Source: Alteromonas indica (GTDB lineage: Bacteria; Pseudomonadota; Gammaproteobacteria; Enterobacterales; Alteromonadaceae). From it: 64,000 bases of DNA. This document shows, one piece after another, positions 28,054 through 37,107 of this stretch. Under the pieces are notes generated by a model that was not told the DNA's origin, made no database searches, and was given only the letters and a program-made list of their open reading frames with translations. The translations under genes and the position numbers were made by a program. Where the stretch lies: NCBI GenBank assembly GCA_003056425.1, contig PYVY01000005.1, positions 124,001 to 188,000 on the forward strand. Direction: 5' to 3'. Position 1 is the first letter of the stretch. Every line of letters begins with the position of its first letter.

Positions 28054-28082
28054 GGCAGACCACCGACTGAGAATGGTCTGCC
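28054..28082. other. hairpin between xylA and the esterase gene
   Basis: GGCAGACC (28054-28061) pairs with GGTCTGCC (28075-28082) in the 87-base gap after xylA. There is no T-run on the minus strand, so it may be a processing or stability hairpin that keeps xylAB mRNA more abundant than the downstream message. Confidence 0.45.
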
Positions 28083-28099
28083 TCTTAGGGTTTAAGTGA

Positions 28100-29419
28100 T
28101 TAGCGGAAAATAGCCTGGTTTACCTGATTCTCCAGTAATTCCTGCTGTCCAGAGACAGGTTTAGGATCAAGCTGTTTGTCGGCGGTGTATTTGGCCAGCG
28201 AGGCCAGATCAAATTTGCCTTCCAGAATTTGCTTGCCTAAGTCCTGGTTCCACCCGGCGTAGCGTTGTTCGCGGGTCTGTGCAATAAAGTCATTTTCCAG
28301 CATTTGCGCTGCTTTCTTCAGGCCCAGGGCACAGGTGTCCATGCCGCCAATGTGACCGTGGAATAAGTCAGCCGGATCCATACTTTGACGACGTAATTTG
28401 GTGTCAAAGTTAAACCCACCAGAAGTATAGCCACCATTTTTCAGTATTTCGTAGCAAATTAAGGTCATTTCTTCCACGCTATTGGGGAACTGGTCGGTAT
28501 CCCACCCCAGCTGCGCATCACCACGGTTGGCATCGATAGAGCCAAAAATACCCAGCGCGAAAGCCGTGGCAATTTCATGATGGAAAGAATGGCCTGATAA
28601 GGTCGCATGGTTAGCTTCAATGTTAACTGCAAACTCTTTTTCCAAACCGTATTCTTTGAGGAAACCATATACCGTAGCGGTGTCATAGTCGTACTGATGC
28701 TTGGTAGGTTCCTGTGGTTTAGGTTCAATCAACAACAGTCCGTCAAACCCAATTTTATGCTTATGCTCTACGACCATATTCATAAAGCGACCAAGCTGTT
28801 CACGCTCGCGTTTCAAATCGGTATTAAGTAAGGTTTCATAGCCTTCGCGTCCACCCCATAGTACGTAGTTAGCGCCGCCCAATGTTTTGGTTGCATTCAT
28901 GGCGTGATACACCTGGGTCGCAGCCCGGGCGAACAGCGCTGGATCAGGATTGGTCGCCGCGCCCGACATGTAGCGTGGGTTGCTAAACACATTTGCAGTG
29001 CCCCACAACAATTGCAACCCGGTGGCTTCCTGTTTTTGCGCTAGTACGTCAGTCATACGCGACAGGTTATCAATGTAGTCGCTGACGGTGTCGCCTTCAG
29101 GGGCTACGTCAATATCGTGGAAACAGTAAAAAGGGATGTTCAGCTTGCTGAAGAAATCAAAAGCAACATCGGCTTTTTGCTTAGCGCGTTCCATCGGGTC
29201 ACCCGCTTTAAGCCACGGGCGGTTAAATGTCGCACCGCCAAAGACATCCGCGCCATCCCAACAAAAGTTATGCCAGTAACACGCGCCAAAACGCAAATGT
29301 TCACGCATTGTCTTACCCAGAATCACTTCATCCGGATTGTAGTGTTTAAAGGCCAATGGGTTGGTAGATTGGGCGCCCTCATATTGAATGGGCGCGATAT
29401 CAGAAAAATAATCAGACAT
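28100..29419 (-). CDS. xylA: xylose isomerase
   Basis: 439 residues, the same length class as E. coli XylA (440). It converts D-xylose to D-xylulose in the cytoplasm with two divalent metals. Marks: [20 protein letters not shown] at the N-terminus, the catalytic His in [15 protein letters not shown] (about residue 100), the [15 protein letters not shown] metal/Lys block (about residue 232-246), [17 protein letters not shown] and [20 protein letters not shown]. It follows xylB after 112 bases; the gap holds a TGTTAATT core also present in the xylB/xylR and GH43 promoters, so it may have its own XylR-responsive promoter. Confidence 0.97.
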   Translation of the reverse strand: MSDYFSDIAPIQYEGAQSTNPLAFKHYNPDEVILGKTMREHLRFGACYWHNFCWDGADVFGGATFNRPWLKAGDPMERAKQKADVAFDFFSKLNIPFYCFHDIDVAPEGDTVSDYIDNLSRMTDVLAQKQEATGLQLLWGTANVFSNPRYMSGAATNPDPALFARAATQVYHAMNATKTLGGANYVLWGGREGYETLLNTDLKREREQLGRFMNMVVEHKHKIGFDGLLLIEPKPQEPTKHQYDYDTATVYGFLKEYGLEKEFAVNIEANHATLSGHSFHHEIATAFALGIFGSIDANRGDAQLGWDTDQFPNSVEEMTLICYEILKNGGYTSGGFNFDTKLRRQSMDPADLFHGHIGGMDTCALGLKKAAQMLENDFIAQTREQRYAGWNQDLGKQILEGKFDLASLAKYTADKQLDPKPVSGQQELLENQVNQAIFR

Positions 29420-29500
29420 AAGAAACTCCGGTGTGGGCCATGTGGCCCGGATAAAAAACCTGCCCTAATAGTCGTAAAAAGCGCCGGTAGGTAACAATTA

Positions 29501-29508
29501 TGTTAATT
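29501..29508. promoter_or_regulatory. candidate XylR-type site upstream of xylA
   Basis: TGTTAATT within AACAATTATGTTAATTGG, about 80 bases upstream of the xylA start. The same core occurs at 31083-31090 and 32575-32582 in the other xylose-gene promoters. The 8-mer is A/T-rich and could recur by chance. Confidence 0.35.
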
Positions 29509-29531
29509 GGATAAACTCTTGTGTTTTTTGG

Positions 29532-30998
29532 CTATGATGTAAAAAGCGGTTCCACAGCGAAATACAACTCACGGAATTTCTGACGTTTTTTCATATAATG
29601 ATCGGTCATTTGTTTATCCGGTGTATAACGATGCTCTAAAGGCGGAACCGGGCATATTTTAGCCAACGACGTGGTATCGTCGGTTACGCCAAGCTGCGCC
29701 AGACGAGCAGCTCCCAGTGCGGGGCCTACATCACCGCCTTGTCGATAATTCATAGCAATACCGGTGACATCCGCCAGCAGTTGTCGCCAGTAAGGGCTTT
29801 TTGCCCCCCCGCCAATCAGGCTGATGCCATCTACCTGGATACCACTGCTATGGACCGCATCAATACCATCAGCTAACGCCATAGAGACACCCTGCACCAC
29901 GCCTAACGCCATATGCGCACGGGTGGTCGCAGCAGTAATACCAAAAAAAGTAGCTTGGGCATTCGGGTTGTTGTGCGGGGTACGCTCACCGGTCAAATAG
30001 GGTAAAAATAGCGGAATAGCAGGATCGTCCGGCTGAGTATTTTGTTGAATGTCGTCGAACATTGCGGCTACATCGGGGTAACCGGCGTTATCGGCATACC
30101 ACTGCAAGCAACTGGCGGCACTCAACATTACCGACATTAAATGCCATCGGTCGGGTAGGGCATGACAAAAGCTATGCACCGCCGACTGCGGGTTCGCCCG
30201 AAAATCGCGGGTGACGGCAAAGTACACACCAGATGTCCCTAATGACAGCATAGCCTGGCCCGGCTCCACAATACCGCAACCAATCGCGCCTGCAGCGTTA
30301 TCGCCGGCGCCCGCTACCAAGGCTACTTTATCCATTCCCCAGCGTTCAGCGAGCTGTGAATGCAGATAACCGGTAATTTGATTGCCTTCATACAATGCCG
30401 GCATTTGCCTGCGGGTAAGCCCACACGCTAGCAGTAACGCATCATCCCAATCCCGTTTTTCAGTATCCAGCCAGCATGTACCAGCGGCATCGGACATATC
30501 GCTGGCAAAATCGCCAGACAGCAAAAAGCGAAGATAATCTTTAGGTAACAGCACCTTCGCAATGTTAGAAAAAATCGCGGGTTCGTGTTCTTTGACCCAA
30601 AGCAGCTTGGGTGCGGTGAAGCCCGGCATAACCAAATTGCCGGTGGTACTGTGAACGTTTTTTACTTTTTGGGTTAAGGCCCGGCACTGGGCTTCACTGC
30701 GCCCGTCATTCCATAAAATCGCCGGGCGCAATACCTGGTTCTGTTGATCCAAAAGGGTGGCGCCATGCATTTGGCCGGCTAGCCCGATCGCTTTAACCGC
30801 TGCTAAGCTGTGCTGACTGGCCAGGTTATCTAATGCTTCCTGGGTTGCCTGCCACCAATGTGCCGGATCCTGTTCCGACCATAATGGCTGTGGATACGCA
30901 ACCTGCAAGGTAGCACTTGCACTTGCGATAAGCGCACCATTGTCATCCGTAAGAATGGCCTTCACTCCAGAAGTCCCTAAATCTATGCCTATATACAT
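29532..30998 (-). CDS. xylB: xylulokinase
   Basis: 488 residues of the FGGY carbohydrate kinase family, close to E. coli XylB (484). It phosphorylates D-xylulose to xylulose 5-phosphate for the pentose phosphate pathway. Marks: N-terminal phosphate loop YIGIDLGTSGVKAILTDDNG, AIGLAGQMHGATLLD with the Met/His that contact xylulose, ILWNDGRSEAQC, the catalytic Asp in LVAGAGDNAAGAIGCG (about residue 235), the second phosphate loop LSLGTSGVYF and SLIGGGAKSPYWRQLLADV. It is the first gene of the minus-strand run and is divergent from xylR with a 185-base shared control region. Confidence 0.96.
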   Translation of the reverse strand: MYIGIDLGTSGVKAILTDDNGALIASASATLQVAYPQPLWSEQDPAHWWQATQEALDNLASQHSLAAVKAIGLAGQMHGATLLDQQNQVLRPAILWNDGRSEAQCRALTQKVKNVHSTTGNLVMPGFTAPKLLWVKEHEPAIFSNIAKVLLPKDYLRFLLSGDFASDMSDAAGTCWLDTEKRDWDDALLLACGLTRRQMPALYEGNQITGYLHSQLAERWGMDKVALVAGAGDNAAGAIGCGIVEPGQAMLSLGTSGVYFAVTRDFRANPQSAVHSFCHALPDRWHLMSVMLSAASCLQWYADNAGYPDVAAMFDDIQQNTQPDDPAIPLFLPYLTGERTPHNNPNAQATFFGITAATTRAHMALGVVQGVSMALADGIDAVHSSGIQVDGISLIGGGAKSPYWRQLLADVTGIAMNYRQGGDVGPALGAARLAQLGVTDDTTSLAKICPVPPLEHRYTPDKQMTDHYMKKRQKFRELYFAVEPLFTS

Positions 30999-31054
30999 GC
31001 AACATTACTTTGTAGGTGAGGGTATAGCGGTATGCTGATTATCAAATAGCAAAA

Positions 31055-31104
31055 GCACAATTATGAAATCTTGTAATTATTTTGTTAATTTGAAGTTGTT
31101 GTGC
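31055..31104. promoter_or_regulatory. xylB/xylR divergent control region
   Basis: This A/T-rich stretch in the 185-base gap is bounded by GCACAA (31055-31060) and TTGTGC (31099-31104), a matched pair 38 bases apart, and contains the TGTTAATT core at 31083-31090. XylR is an activator, so weak promoter boxes near its sites are expected. The exact operator cannot be fixed by eye. Confidence 0.4.
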
Positions 31105-31183
31105 GAGTATGGCCTGAGCAAACAAATAACATAACAATAATTATTGTATTTGTTTTTTTATGGCGACGAGGGGGACACGGACT

Positions 31184-32401
31184 ATGTTTGATAACAAACA
31201 CAGCATCACCATGTTATTTAACGCTAGTAAAGTTTACGACCGGCAGATTATTGAAGGTATTGGCAGCTATTTACAGACGTCGAAAGCCGACTGGGACCTG
31301 TATTTGGAAGAAGACTTTATGGCCCGGTTGGAACATTTAGATGAATGGAGTGGTGACGGCATTATTGCCGATTACGATAATCCTGAAATTCAGGCGGCGT
31401 TACGTAAAGCCAAAGTCCCTATTGTGGGGATTGGCGGCTCCTATCGAGACCCAGCAGATTATCCCGAGGTGCCCTACGTAGCCACAGATAACACCGAATT
31501 AGTGCGCGCAGCGTTTAATCATTTGCGCCAAAAAGGCCTGCAACGCTTCGCGTTTTACGGGGCTCCGGTTGACCCCCACCAACGGTGGGCGCAGGAACGC
31601 GAGCAAGCCATGCTTGATATTGCCGGTAAAGAGGGCTACGAATGTTATGTATATCGCGGACATTCCGTGCGGCCGGAAACCTGGCAATATTCAACAAAAC
31701 GATTAGCTGACTGGTTAAAGAGCTTACCCACCCCGTGTGGCATTGTGGCAGTGACGGATGCCCGGGCCCGCCACTTGCTGCAGGTTTGCGATCATATCGG
31801 TATGCTGATTCCTGACCGATTAGCGGTTATTGGTATTGATGATGACGAGATTGCCCGTTTTCTAAGCCGGGTGAGCCTGAGTTCTGTTAAACAGGGATGC
31901 TTTGATATGGGCTACCAGGCGGCGCGCTCGCTGCATAAAATTTTACAGGGGCACAAAGGGCCCAAGCGGCCGATATTGGTGCCACCCCAACGGGTAGCTG
32001 AACGGCAGTCTACTGATTTTAAAGCAATTACCGACCCTCATGTAATGCAAGCCATGCATTTTATCCGGCAAAGCGCTTGCCGCGGGATTAAGGTAGATCA
32101 GGTGCTTGATTATGTAGGAATATCGCGCTCGAACCTGGAGAACCGCTTTAAGGAAGAACGAGGGCATAGCATTCATACTGAAATTCATAATGAAAAATTG
32201 CAAAAAGCCTGCAAGATGCTGTCAGACACAGATGAAACCACAGCGCAAATTGCCAAAATTTGCGGCTATCCTTCGCTGCAATATATGTATGCCGTGTTTA
32301 AAAAGCACTACGACAAAACCCCGATTGAGTATCGCGAGAGTGCAAAACCGTCGCATACCGAGCTGGATTTCGCCGGCAGTGGCAACATTGTGTGTAAGTA
32401 A
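31184..32401 (+). CDS. xylR: xylose operon activator XylR (AraC family)
   Basis: About 405 residues from the ATG preceded by GAGGGGGA; an ATG at 31160 lacks a good ribosome-binding site, and the sequence from MFDNKHSITMLFNASKVYDRQIIEGIG onward lines up with the E. coli XylR start. The N-terminal ~280 residues form a LacI-like periplasmic-binding fold that senses xylose (VIGIDDDEIARFLSRVSLSSV). The C-terminus is an AraC-type double helix-turn-helix (VDQVLDYVGISRSNLENRFK and TTAQIAKICGYPSLQYMYAVFKK). It should activate xylBA and probably the GH43/transporter genes downstream when xylose is bound. Confidence 0.95.
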   Translation: MFDNKHSITMLFNASKVYDRQIIEGIGSYLQTSKADWDLYLEEDFMARLEHLDEWSGDGIIADYDNPEIQAALRKAKVPIVGIGGSYRDPADYPEVPYVATDNTELVRAAFNHLRQKGLQRFAFYGAPVDPHQRWAQEREQAMLDIAGKEGYECYVYRGHSVRPETWQYSTKRLADWLKSLPTPCGIVAVTDARARHLLQVCDHIGMLIPDRLAVIGIDDDEIARFLSRVSLSSVKQGCFDMGYQAARSLHKILQGHKGPKRPILVPPQRVAERQSTDFKAITDPHVMQAMHFIRQSACRGIKVDQVLDYVGISRSNLENRFKEERGHSIHTEIHNEKLQKACKMLSDTDETTAQIAKICGYPSLQYMYAVFKKHYDKTPIEYRESAKPSHTELDFAGSGNIVCK

Positions 32402-32447
32402 CGATAGCGGTTACGCATACCTGTACGGCTTACAATCATCTCATAGC

Positions 32448-32475
32448 ACTGCCTTCATTATTTAACGAAGGCAGT
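32448..32475 (+). terminator. hairpin after xylR
   Basis: ACTGCCTTC (32448-32456) pairs with GAAGGCAGT (32467-32475), nine perfect base pairs, 46 bases after the xylR stop. It lacks a T-run on the plus strand, so it is a weak or Rho-assisted terminator. Confidence 0.5.
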
Positions 32476-32574
32476 CGTAATTCGCAATATGAATAGTCAA
32501 ATTCGTAATGTCGCCGGCTTGATAGAGAACCGACAGGCTAGGTAAAGTGAAACCTTAATATAGTGTTGGCTTAT

Positions 32575-32582
32575 TGTTAATT
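32575..32582. promoter_or_regulatory. candidate XylR-type site upstream of the first GH43 gene
   Basis: TGTTAATT in TTATTGTTAATTAATTT, about 30 bases before the GH43 start. It shares its core with the xylA and xylB/xylR promoter regions. Weak alone; the repeated placement makes it worth noting. Confidence 0.35.
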
Positions 32583-32612
32583 AATTTAAGGTTTAAACGG
32601 ACGCACTTTACC

Positions 32613-34328
32613 ATGATAAAGAAAACTACTGTTTTACTCTGCGGCCTATTGCTGGGCGCGATCTCGCATGCCCAGGCCACAGACAGTGCTTCCTCCGCTA
32701 CCCAGCAAGAAGCGGTAGCTGAATTTAATTGGTTTGAATATATCGGTAAAGATCGGCAATTTGCTTCCGAGTTACCCGACCGAACCTATCAAAACCCTAT
32801 CCTGCCTGGTTTTTACCCCGACCCCAGTATTACCCGTAAAGGTGAAGATTATTATCTGGTAAATTCTTCTTTCGCTTATACGCCGGGCTTACCTGTCCTG
32901 CACAGTAAGAATTTGGTGGACTGGCAGCTCGTGGGACATGCGCTGACCAGCGAAAATGCCATAGATTTTACCGGGCTGGAGCTCTCCAGAGGCATATTCG
33001 CACCGACTATACGTTATCATGATGGCCTGTTTTATATTATTACTACCGCGGTGGATGCCGGCGGTAATTTCATTATTACTGCCAAAGATCCTGCTGGACC
33101 CTGGTCTTCGCCCATCTGGTTGCCAGAGGTAGGCGGTATTGATCCAGACTTGTTTTTTGATGATAACGGTAAAGCGTATATTGCGCACAACGACGCCCCA
33201 CCAGAAGCGCCACTGTATGACGGCCATCGAGCTATCTGGCTTTGGGAGTACGACGTTAAACAACAAAAGGTTAAAGCGGGTTCCCGTCGCTTGCTTATCA
33301 ATGGGGGGACCGATATTGCAGAGCAACCGGTTTGGATAGAAGGCCCGCATATCTATCATATTAATGGCTGGTATTATCTGACCTGCGCCCAGGGCGGGAC
33401 AAGCGTCAACCATTCTCAAGTGGTATTCAGGACGCGTTCGCTGACCGAGAAATTTGTTCCTTATCAGCATAACCCGATATTAACGCAAAAAGATTTACCG
33501 CGGGAGAAACAGATTGTTTCAGCTACCGGCCATGCAGATTTTATTCAAACAGCAGAAGGTGACTGGTGGTCTGTATTTTTAGCTACTCGGCCGTATCAGG
33601 ATGATCACTACAATACCGGCCGTGAAACGTTTTTATTGCCCGTTCATTGGGAAGACGAGTGGCCGCATATCTTGCCGCCAGGAGAAACAGTCCCGTTAAC
33701 CCCCCGGCGTCCGGCTATCGCCCCAGACATCAACACGAAACAACCGTTAGCGCGCAATTTTAGTTGGCGCGATGAATTTTCAGGCCGTCGCCTTAATCCA
33801 TTGTGGATAAGTGTTAAGGACTTTGCCAGAGACTGGGTTTCGTTATCGAATGGGGTACTGCAACTACATCCGCAAACAGCCAGCCTGCGCGATTTAGGAG
33901 GCGTCTCATACCTGGGCAGACGCCAGCAACATCAACGCTTTACCGCCCGTACCCAACTGGCAATGCCGGCGTCCGATACCGCGGCTGGGCTGGCGGTTTA
34001 TCAAAATGAAACTCACCACTACCAGTTACTGCTAAGCGAAAATATTACCAACGATGCGAAAGCCTATCAGGTGAGTCTTTACAAAGTCAGCCCCACCGGT
34101 AAAGCATTGGTGGCGCAGAAAACCATTGATAAGCCGGCCAGCCCGGTAGTCTTGCAGGTGGATGTGGATGGATCGAAGGCCTACTTTAGTTATCAGCAAG
34201 ACGGTCAAAATACGCCCCTTGGAGAGGCTCAGGATGCTCGCCATTTAAGTACGGCAAGTGCCGGTGGGTTTGTGGGAGCAACGGTAGGAATGATGGCGCT
34301 ACAGGCCGACAATCAATCCACCCATTAA
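32613..34328 (+). CDS. GH43 beta-xylosidase/arabinofuranosidase with C-terminal beta-sandwich
   Basis: About 571 residues from the ATG used, which opens a signal peptide (MIKKTTVLLCGLLLGAISHAQA); an upstream TTG start would hide it. The five-bladed GH43 propeller spans about residues 50-380: the general-base Asp in PGFYPDPSITRKG, the pKa-modulating Asp in GGIDPDLFFDDNG and the acid Glu in WIEGPHIYHINGWYYL. The last ~190 residues form the concanavalin-like C2 domain (FSWRDEFSGRRLNPLWI onward) found in xylosidases of this family. It should release xylose or arabinose from xylo-oligosaccharides outside the cytoplasm. It begins the GH43-GH43-transporter set after xylR. Confidence 0.92.
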   Translation: MIKKTTVLLCGLLLGAISHAQATDSASSATQQEAVAEFNWFEYIGKDRQFASELPDRTYQNPILPGFYPDPSITRKGEDYYLVNSSFAYTPGLPVLHSKNLVDWQLVGHALTSENAIDFTGLELSRGIFAPTIRYHDGLFYIITTAVDAGGNFIITAKDPAGPWSSPIWLPEVGGIDPDLFFDDNGKAYIAHNDAPPEAPLYDGHRAIWLWEYDVKQQKVKAGSRRLLINGGTDIAEQPVWIEGPHIYHINGWYYLTCAQGGTSVNHSQVVFRTRSLTEKFVPYQHNPILTQKDLPREKQIVSATGHADFIQTAEGDWWSVFLATRPYQDDHYNTGRETFLLPVHWEDEWPHILPPGETVPLTPRRPAIAPDINTKQPLARNFSWRDEFSGRRLNPLWISVKDFARDWVSLSNGVLQLHPQTASLRDLGGVSYLGRRQQHQRFTARTQLAMPASDTAAGLAVYQNETHHYQLLLSENITNDAKAYQVSLYKVSPTGKALVAQKTIDKPASPVVLQVDVDGSKAYFSYQQDGQNTPLGEAQDARHLSTASAGGFVGATVGMMALQADNQSTH

Positions 34329-34478
34329 CCCAGCTCGACCTGCTTACACATGTAATTGTTATGTTATTAAATACTGCGCTGGTGTAATTTTATTTTTCAC
34401 CTGATTTACATTGTCAGTGAGGTAAGTAAGCTGCATTATCAGGCCAATGACAGGTATAACAACAATAAGGAGCATAAC

Positions 34479-35612
34479 GTGGCGCGTTTAAAAATAGGCA
34501 CAACGTTGGTTTGTATCCCCTTAGCGGTAGCATTATTTACCGGCTGTTCACCACAGCCGGAACAACAGGAAAATGCTTCATCTCAGGTAGCAAAAGACAC
34601 TGCTCAGCGCGAGCAGACAGCCCCTGAGGTACGTTCGGGGTATGCAGAGCCTCTGGTTACACACATTTTTACTGCTGACCCTTCTGCCCATGTATTTGAG
34701 GATAAAATTTATGTTTACCCCTCTCATGATATTGAATCTGGCATAGCGCAGAACGACAACGGCGATCATTTCGCCATGCGTGACTATCATATTTTGTCGA
34801 TGGACGAGGTTGGTGGCAAGGTTACTGACCACGGCGTAGGGATGTCGGTAGATGATGTGCAGTGGGCTGGTCGACAATTGTGGGCACCCGATGCAGCGCA
34901 TAAAGACGGTACGTACTATCTCTATTTCCCGCTAAAAGATCAGGATGATATTTTTCGTATAGGGGTGGCTACCAGCGAGAGCCCGGCCGGGCCATTTGAG
35001 CCACAGCCAACGCCGATGGAAAATAGTTTCAGTATCGACCCGGCGGTGTTTGAAGATGACGATGGCAGTTACTATATGTATTTCGGCGGTATCTGGGGCG
35101 GTCAGCTTCAGCGTTATCAAACCGGCGAGTACCAAACGCAGGATACCTACCCGGCAGACAATGAACCGCAGGTTGCGCCGCGTATCGCCAAGCTGTCTGA
35201 CGATATGTTGTCTTTCGCCGAAGCGCCAAAAGAAATTATAGTTAATGATAAAGACGGCAATCCGCTGACTACCGGTGATACTGACCGCCGTTTCTTTGAA
35301 GCCGCCTGGGTACATAAGCATCAGGGTAAGTATTATTTTTCTTACTCCACCGGGGATACCCACAAAATTGTTTATGCCACTGGCGACAACCCCTATGGTC
35401 CGTTCACCTATCAAGGAGTGATATTAAAGCCCGTTGAAGGCTGGACCAATCACCACTCCATTGTTGAATACAAAAACAAAACGTATCTTTTTTATCATGA
35501 TAGCTCGTTGTCTGGCGGCCAAACACACCTGCGCAGTGTGAAAGCCACCGAGCTGACGTATAACCCGGACGGTAGCATTATTACTATCGACCCCTATCTG
35601 AAGGAGGAGTAA
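34479..35612 (+). CDS. GH43 family glycoside hydrolase, lipoprotein
   Basis: 377 residues from a GTG with AAGGAG six bases upstream. A lipobox (ALFTGC, Cys about residue 23) predicts a lipid-anchored protein. A single GH43 propeller follows: the base Asp in THIFTADPSAHVFEDKIYVYPSHD, the second Asp in NSFSIDPAVFEDDDGSYYMYFGG, the acid Glu in FFEAAWVHKHQGKYYFSYS and the His in WTNHHSIVEYKNKTYLFYHD. No extra C2 domain is present. The family includes xylan beta-xylosidases and arabinofuranosidases; this compact form often acts on arabinoxylan or xylo-oligosaccharides. The downstream sugar symporter starts three bases after its stop, so export enzyme and importer are coupled. Confidence 0.9.
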   Translation: MARLKIGTTLVCIPLAVALFTGCSPQPEQQENASSQVAKDTAQREQTAPEVRSGYAEPLVTHIFTADPSAHVFEDKIYVYPSHDIESGIAQNDNGDHFAMRDYHILSMDEVGGKVTDHGVGMSVDDVQWAGRQLWAPDAAHKDGTYYLYFPLKDQDDIFRIGVATSESPAGPFEPQPTPMENSFSIDPAVFEDDDGSYYMYFGGIWGGQLQRYQTGEYQTQDTYPADNEPQVAPRIAKLSDDMLSFAEAPKEIIVNDKDGNPLTTGDTDRRFFEAAWVHKHQGKYYFSYSTGDTHKIVYATGDNPYGPFTYQGVILKPVEGWTNHHSIVEYKNKTYLFYHDSSLSGGQTHLRSVKATELTYNPDGSIITIDPYLKEE

Positions 35613-35615
35613 ATC

Positions 35616-37058
35616 ATGGAATCAGTAGCTCAGGTCGAATCAACTGACGCAGCAACCTCAGCCCACGCTGACACGTATAACACCGGATTTATTATCTTCA
35701 TCAGTATTGTTGCCACTATCGGGGGCTTCCTGTTTGGCTTTGATAGCGGGGTAATTAATGGCACCGTTGATGGCCTGCAAAAGGCCTTTAACTCACAAAG
35801 TGTGGGCACAGGATTTAATGTGTCGAGCATGCTGCTGGGGTGTGCAGTGGGGGCGTTTTTTGCCGGCCGTATGGCCGACCTTTACGGGCGCCGGGCTTTA
35901 CTTATGGTGTCGGCGTTTTTGTTCATCATCAGTGCGTGGGGCTCTGGTATAGCAGATAGCTCCGGCGAGTTTGTCATTTACCGTATTTTGGGCGGGTTAG
36001 CCGTGGGCGCAGCTTCGGTCATGGCCCCTGCCTATATTGCCGAAGTTTCCCCCGCGCGGTTTCGCGGTATGCTTACCTCGATACAGCAAGTGGCGATTAT
36101 CAGCGGCCTGTTTGTGGCCTTCTTAAGCAACTATTTACTGGCCGGCGCAGCAGAAGGTTCGACTAACGAGCTATGGCTTAACTTTGCCGCCTGGCGCTGG
36201 ATGTTCTGGGTGGAACTACTGCCGGCTGTGGCATTTTTGGTGATGCTATTTTTTATTCCGGAAAGCCCCCGCTTTTTGATTGTAAAAGGGCGTATTAGCA
36301 AAGCCGAAGGCGTCCTAAAACGGCTATATGGGAATACCATTGCCAGCCAGAAAATTGCCGAGATTCAGCAGTCTTTGGAGCATGATCATCGCCCACGTTT
36401 TTCTGATTTGCTGGATAAATCCAGCCGTAAAGTACGCCCTATTGTATGGGTCGGCATCGGCTTAGCTACCTTTCAGCAACTGGTAGGTATCAATGTGGTG
36501 TTCTACTACGGCGCAGTATTGTGGCAGGCAGTCGGTTTTTCCGAATCGGATGCGTTACTGATTAATGTTATTAGCGGCGCTATCAGTATTGGCGGTTGTG
36601 TGCTGGCACTCTTGATTATCGATAAAGTCGGTCGCAAGCCCTTACTCAAATGGGGCTCTGTAGGCATGACGGTATCACTTGCTGTGGTGGTACTGGCATT
36701 TTCAAATGCCGGCCAGGATCCTAGTGGTCGATTGATCATGGACTCTTGGGGCCCGGTTGCCCTGATTGCTGCTAATGCCTACGTGTTTTTCTTCAATATG
36801 TCTTGGGGGCCGGTGATGTGGGTAATGTTGGGTGAAATGTTCCCCAACCAAATTCGTGGCTCAGGCCTGGCGGTTTCTGGCCTGATACAGTGGAGCACGA
36901 ATTTTGCGATTACCTGGTCTTTCCCCATGATGTTAGCCGGAATTGGACTAGCCGGAGCTTATGGGTTCTATGCTATCTGCGCATTATTTTCGGTAGTGTT
37001 TGTATCGCGCTTGGTAAAAGAAACCAAGGGACGCGAACTGGAAGACATGGAAGGATAA
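35616..37058 (+). CDS. MFS sugar porter, XylE-like xylose/H+ symporter
   Basis: 480 residues with 12 membrane segments of the sugar porter family. Family signatures: GFLFGFDSGVINGTVDGLQ in helix 1, the GRMADLYGRRALL loop, AEVSPARFRGMLTSIQQVAI, the PESPRFLIVKGR motif after helix 6, FQQLVGINVVFYYG in helix 7 (Gln-Gln and Asn line the sugar site in E. coli XylE) and the C-terminal KETKGRELEDMEG. The position at the end of the xylR-GH43-GH43 set makes D-xylose the likely substrate. Its ribosome-binding site (AAGGAGG) is inside the end of the preceding gene. Confidence 0.92.
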   Translation: MESVAQVESTDAATSAHADTYNTGFIIFISIVATIGGFLFGFDSGVINGTVDGLQKAFNSQSVGTGFNVSSMLLGCAVGAFFAGRMADLYGRRALLMVSAFLFIISAWGSGIADSSGEFVIYRILGGLAVGAASVMAPAYIAEVSPARFRGMLTSIQQVAIISGLFVAFLSNYLLAGAAEGSTNELWLNFAAWRWMFWVELLPAVAFLVMLFFIPESPRFLIVKGRISKAEGVLKRLYGNTIASQKIAEIQQSLEHDHRPRFSDLLDKSSRKVRPIVWVGIGLATFQQLVGINVVFYYGAVLWQAVGFSESDALLINVISGAISIGGCVLALLIIDKVGRKPLLKWGSVGMTVSLAVVVLAFSNAGQDPSGRLIMDSWGPVALIAANAYVFFFNMSWGPVMWVMLGEMFPNQIRGSGLAVSGLIQWSTNFAITWSFPMMLAGIGLAGAYGFYAICALFSVVFVSRLVKETKGRELEDMEG

Positions 37059-37084
37059 TAAGAAAATTAAAGTGTGTTTATTAG

Positions 37085-37107
37085 GGGGCCTTCGGCCCCT
37101 TTTTTTG
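37085..37107 (+). terminator. strong Rho-independent terminator
   Basis: GGGGC-CTTCG-GCCCC stem with a UUCG-type tetraloop followed by eight T residues, 27 bases after the symporter stop. It closes the xylR/GH43/transporter block. Confidence 0.92.

Noticed and set aside
32889..33470. 193-residue antisense open frame inside the GH43 gene
   Set aside because: Lies wholly within a well-supported GH43 enzyme, with composition expected from reading the opposite strand of a coding sequence.
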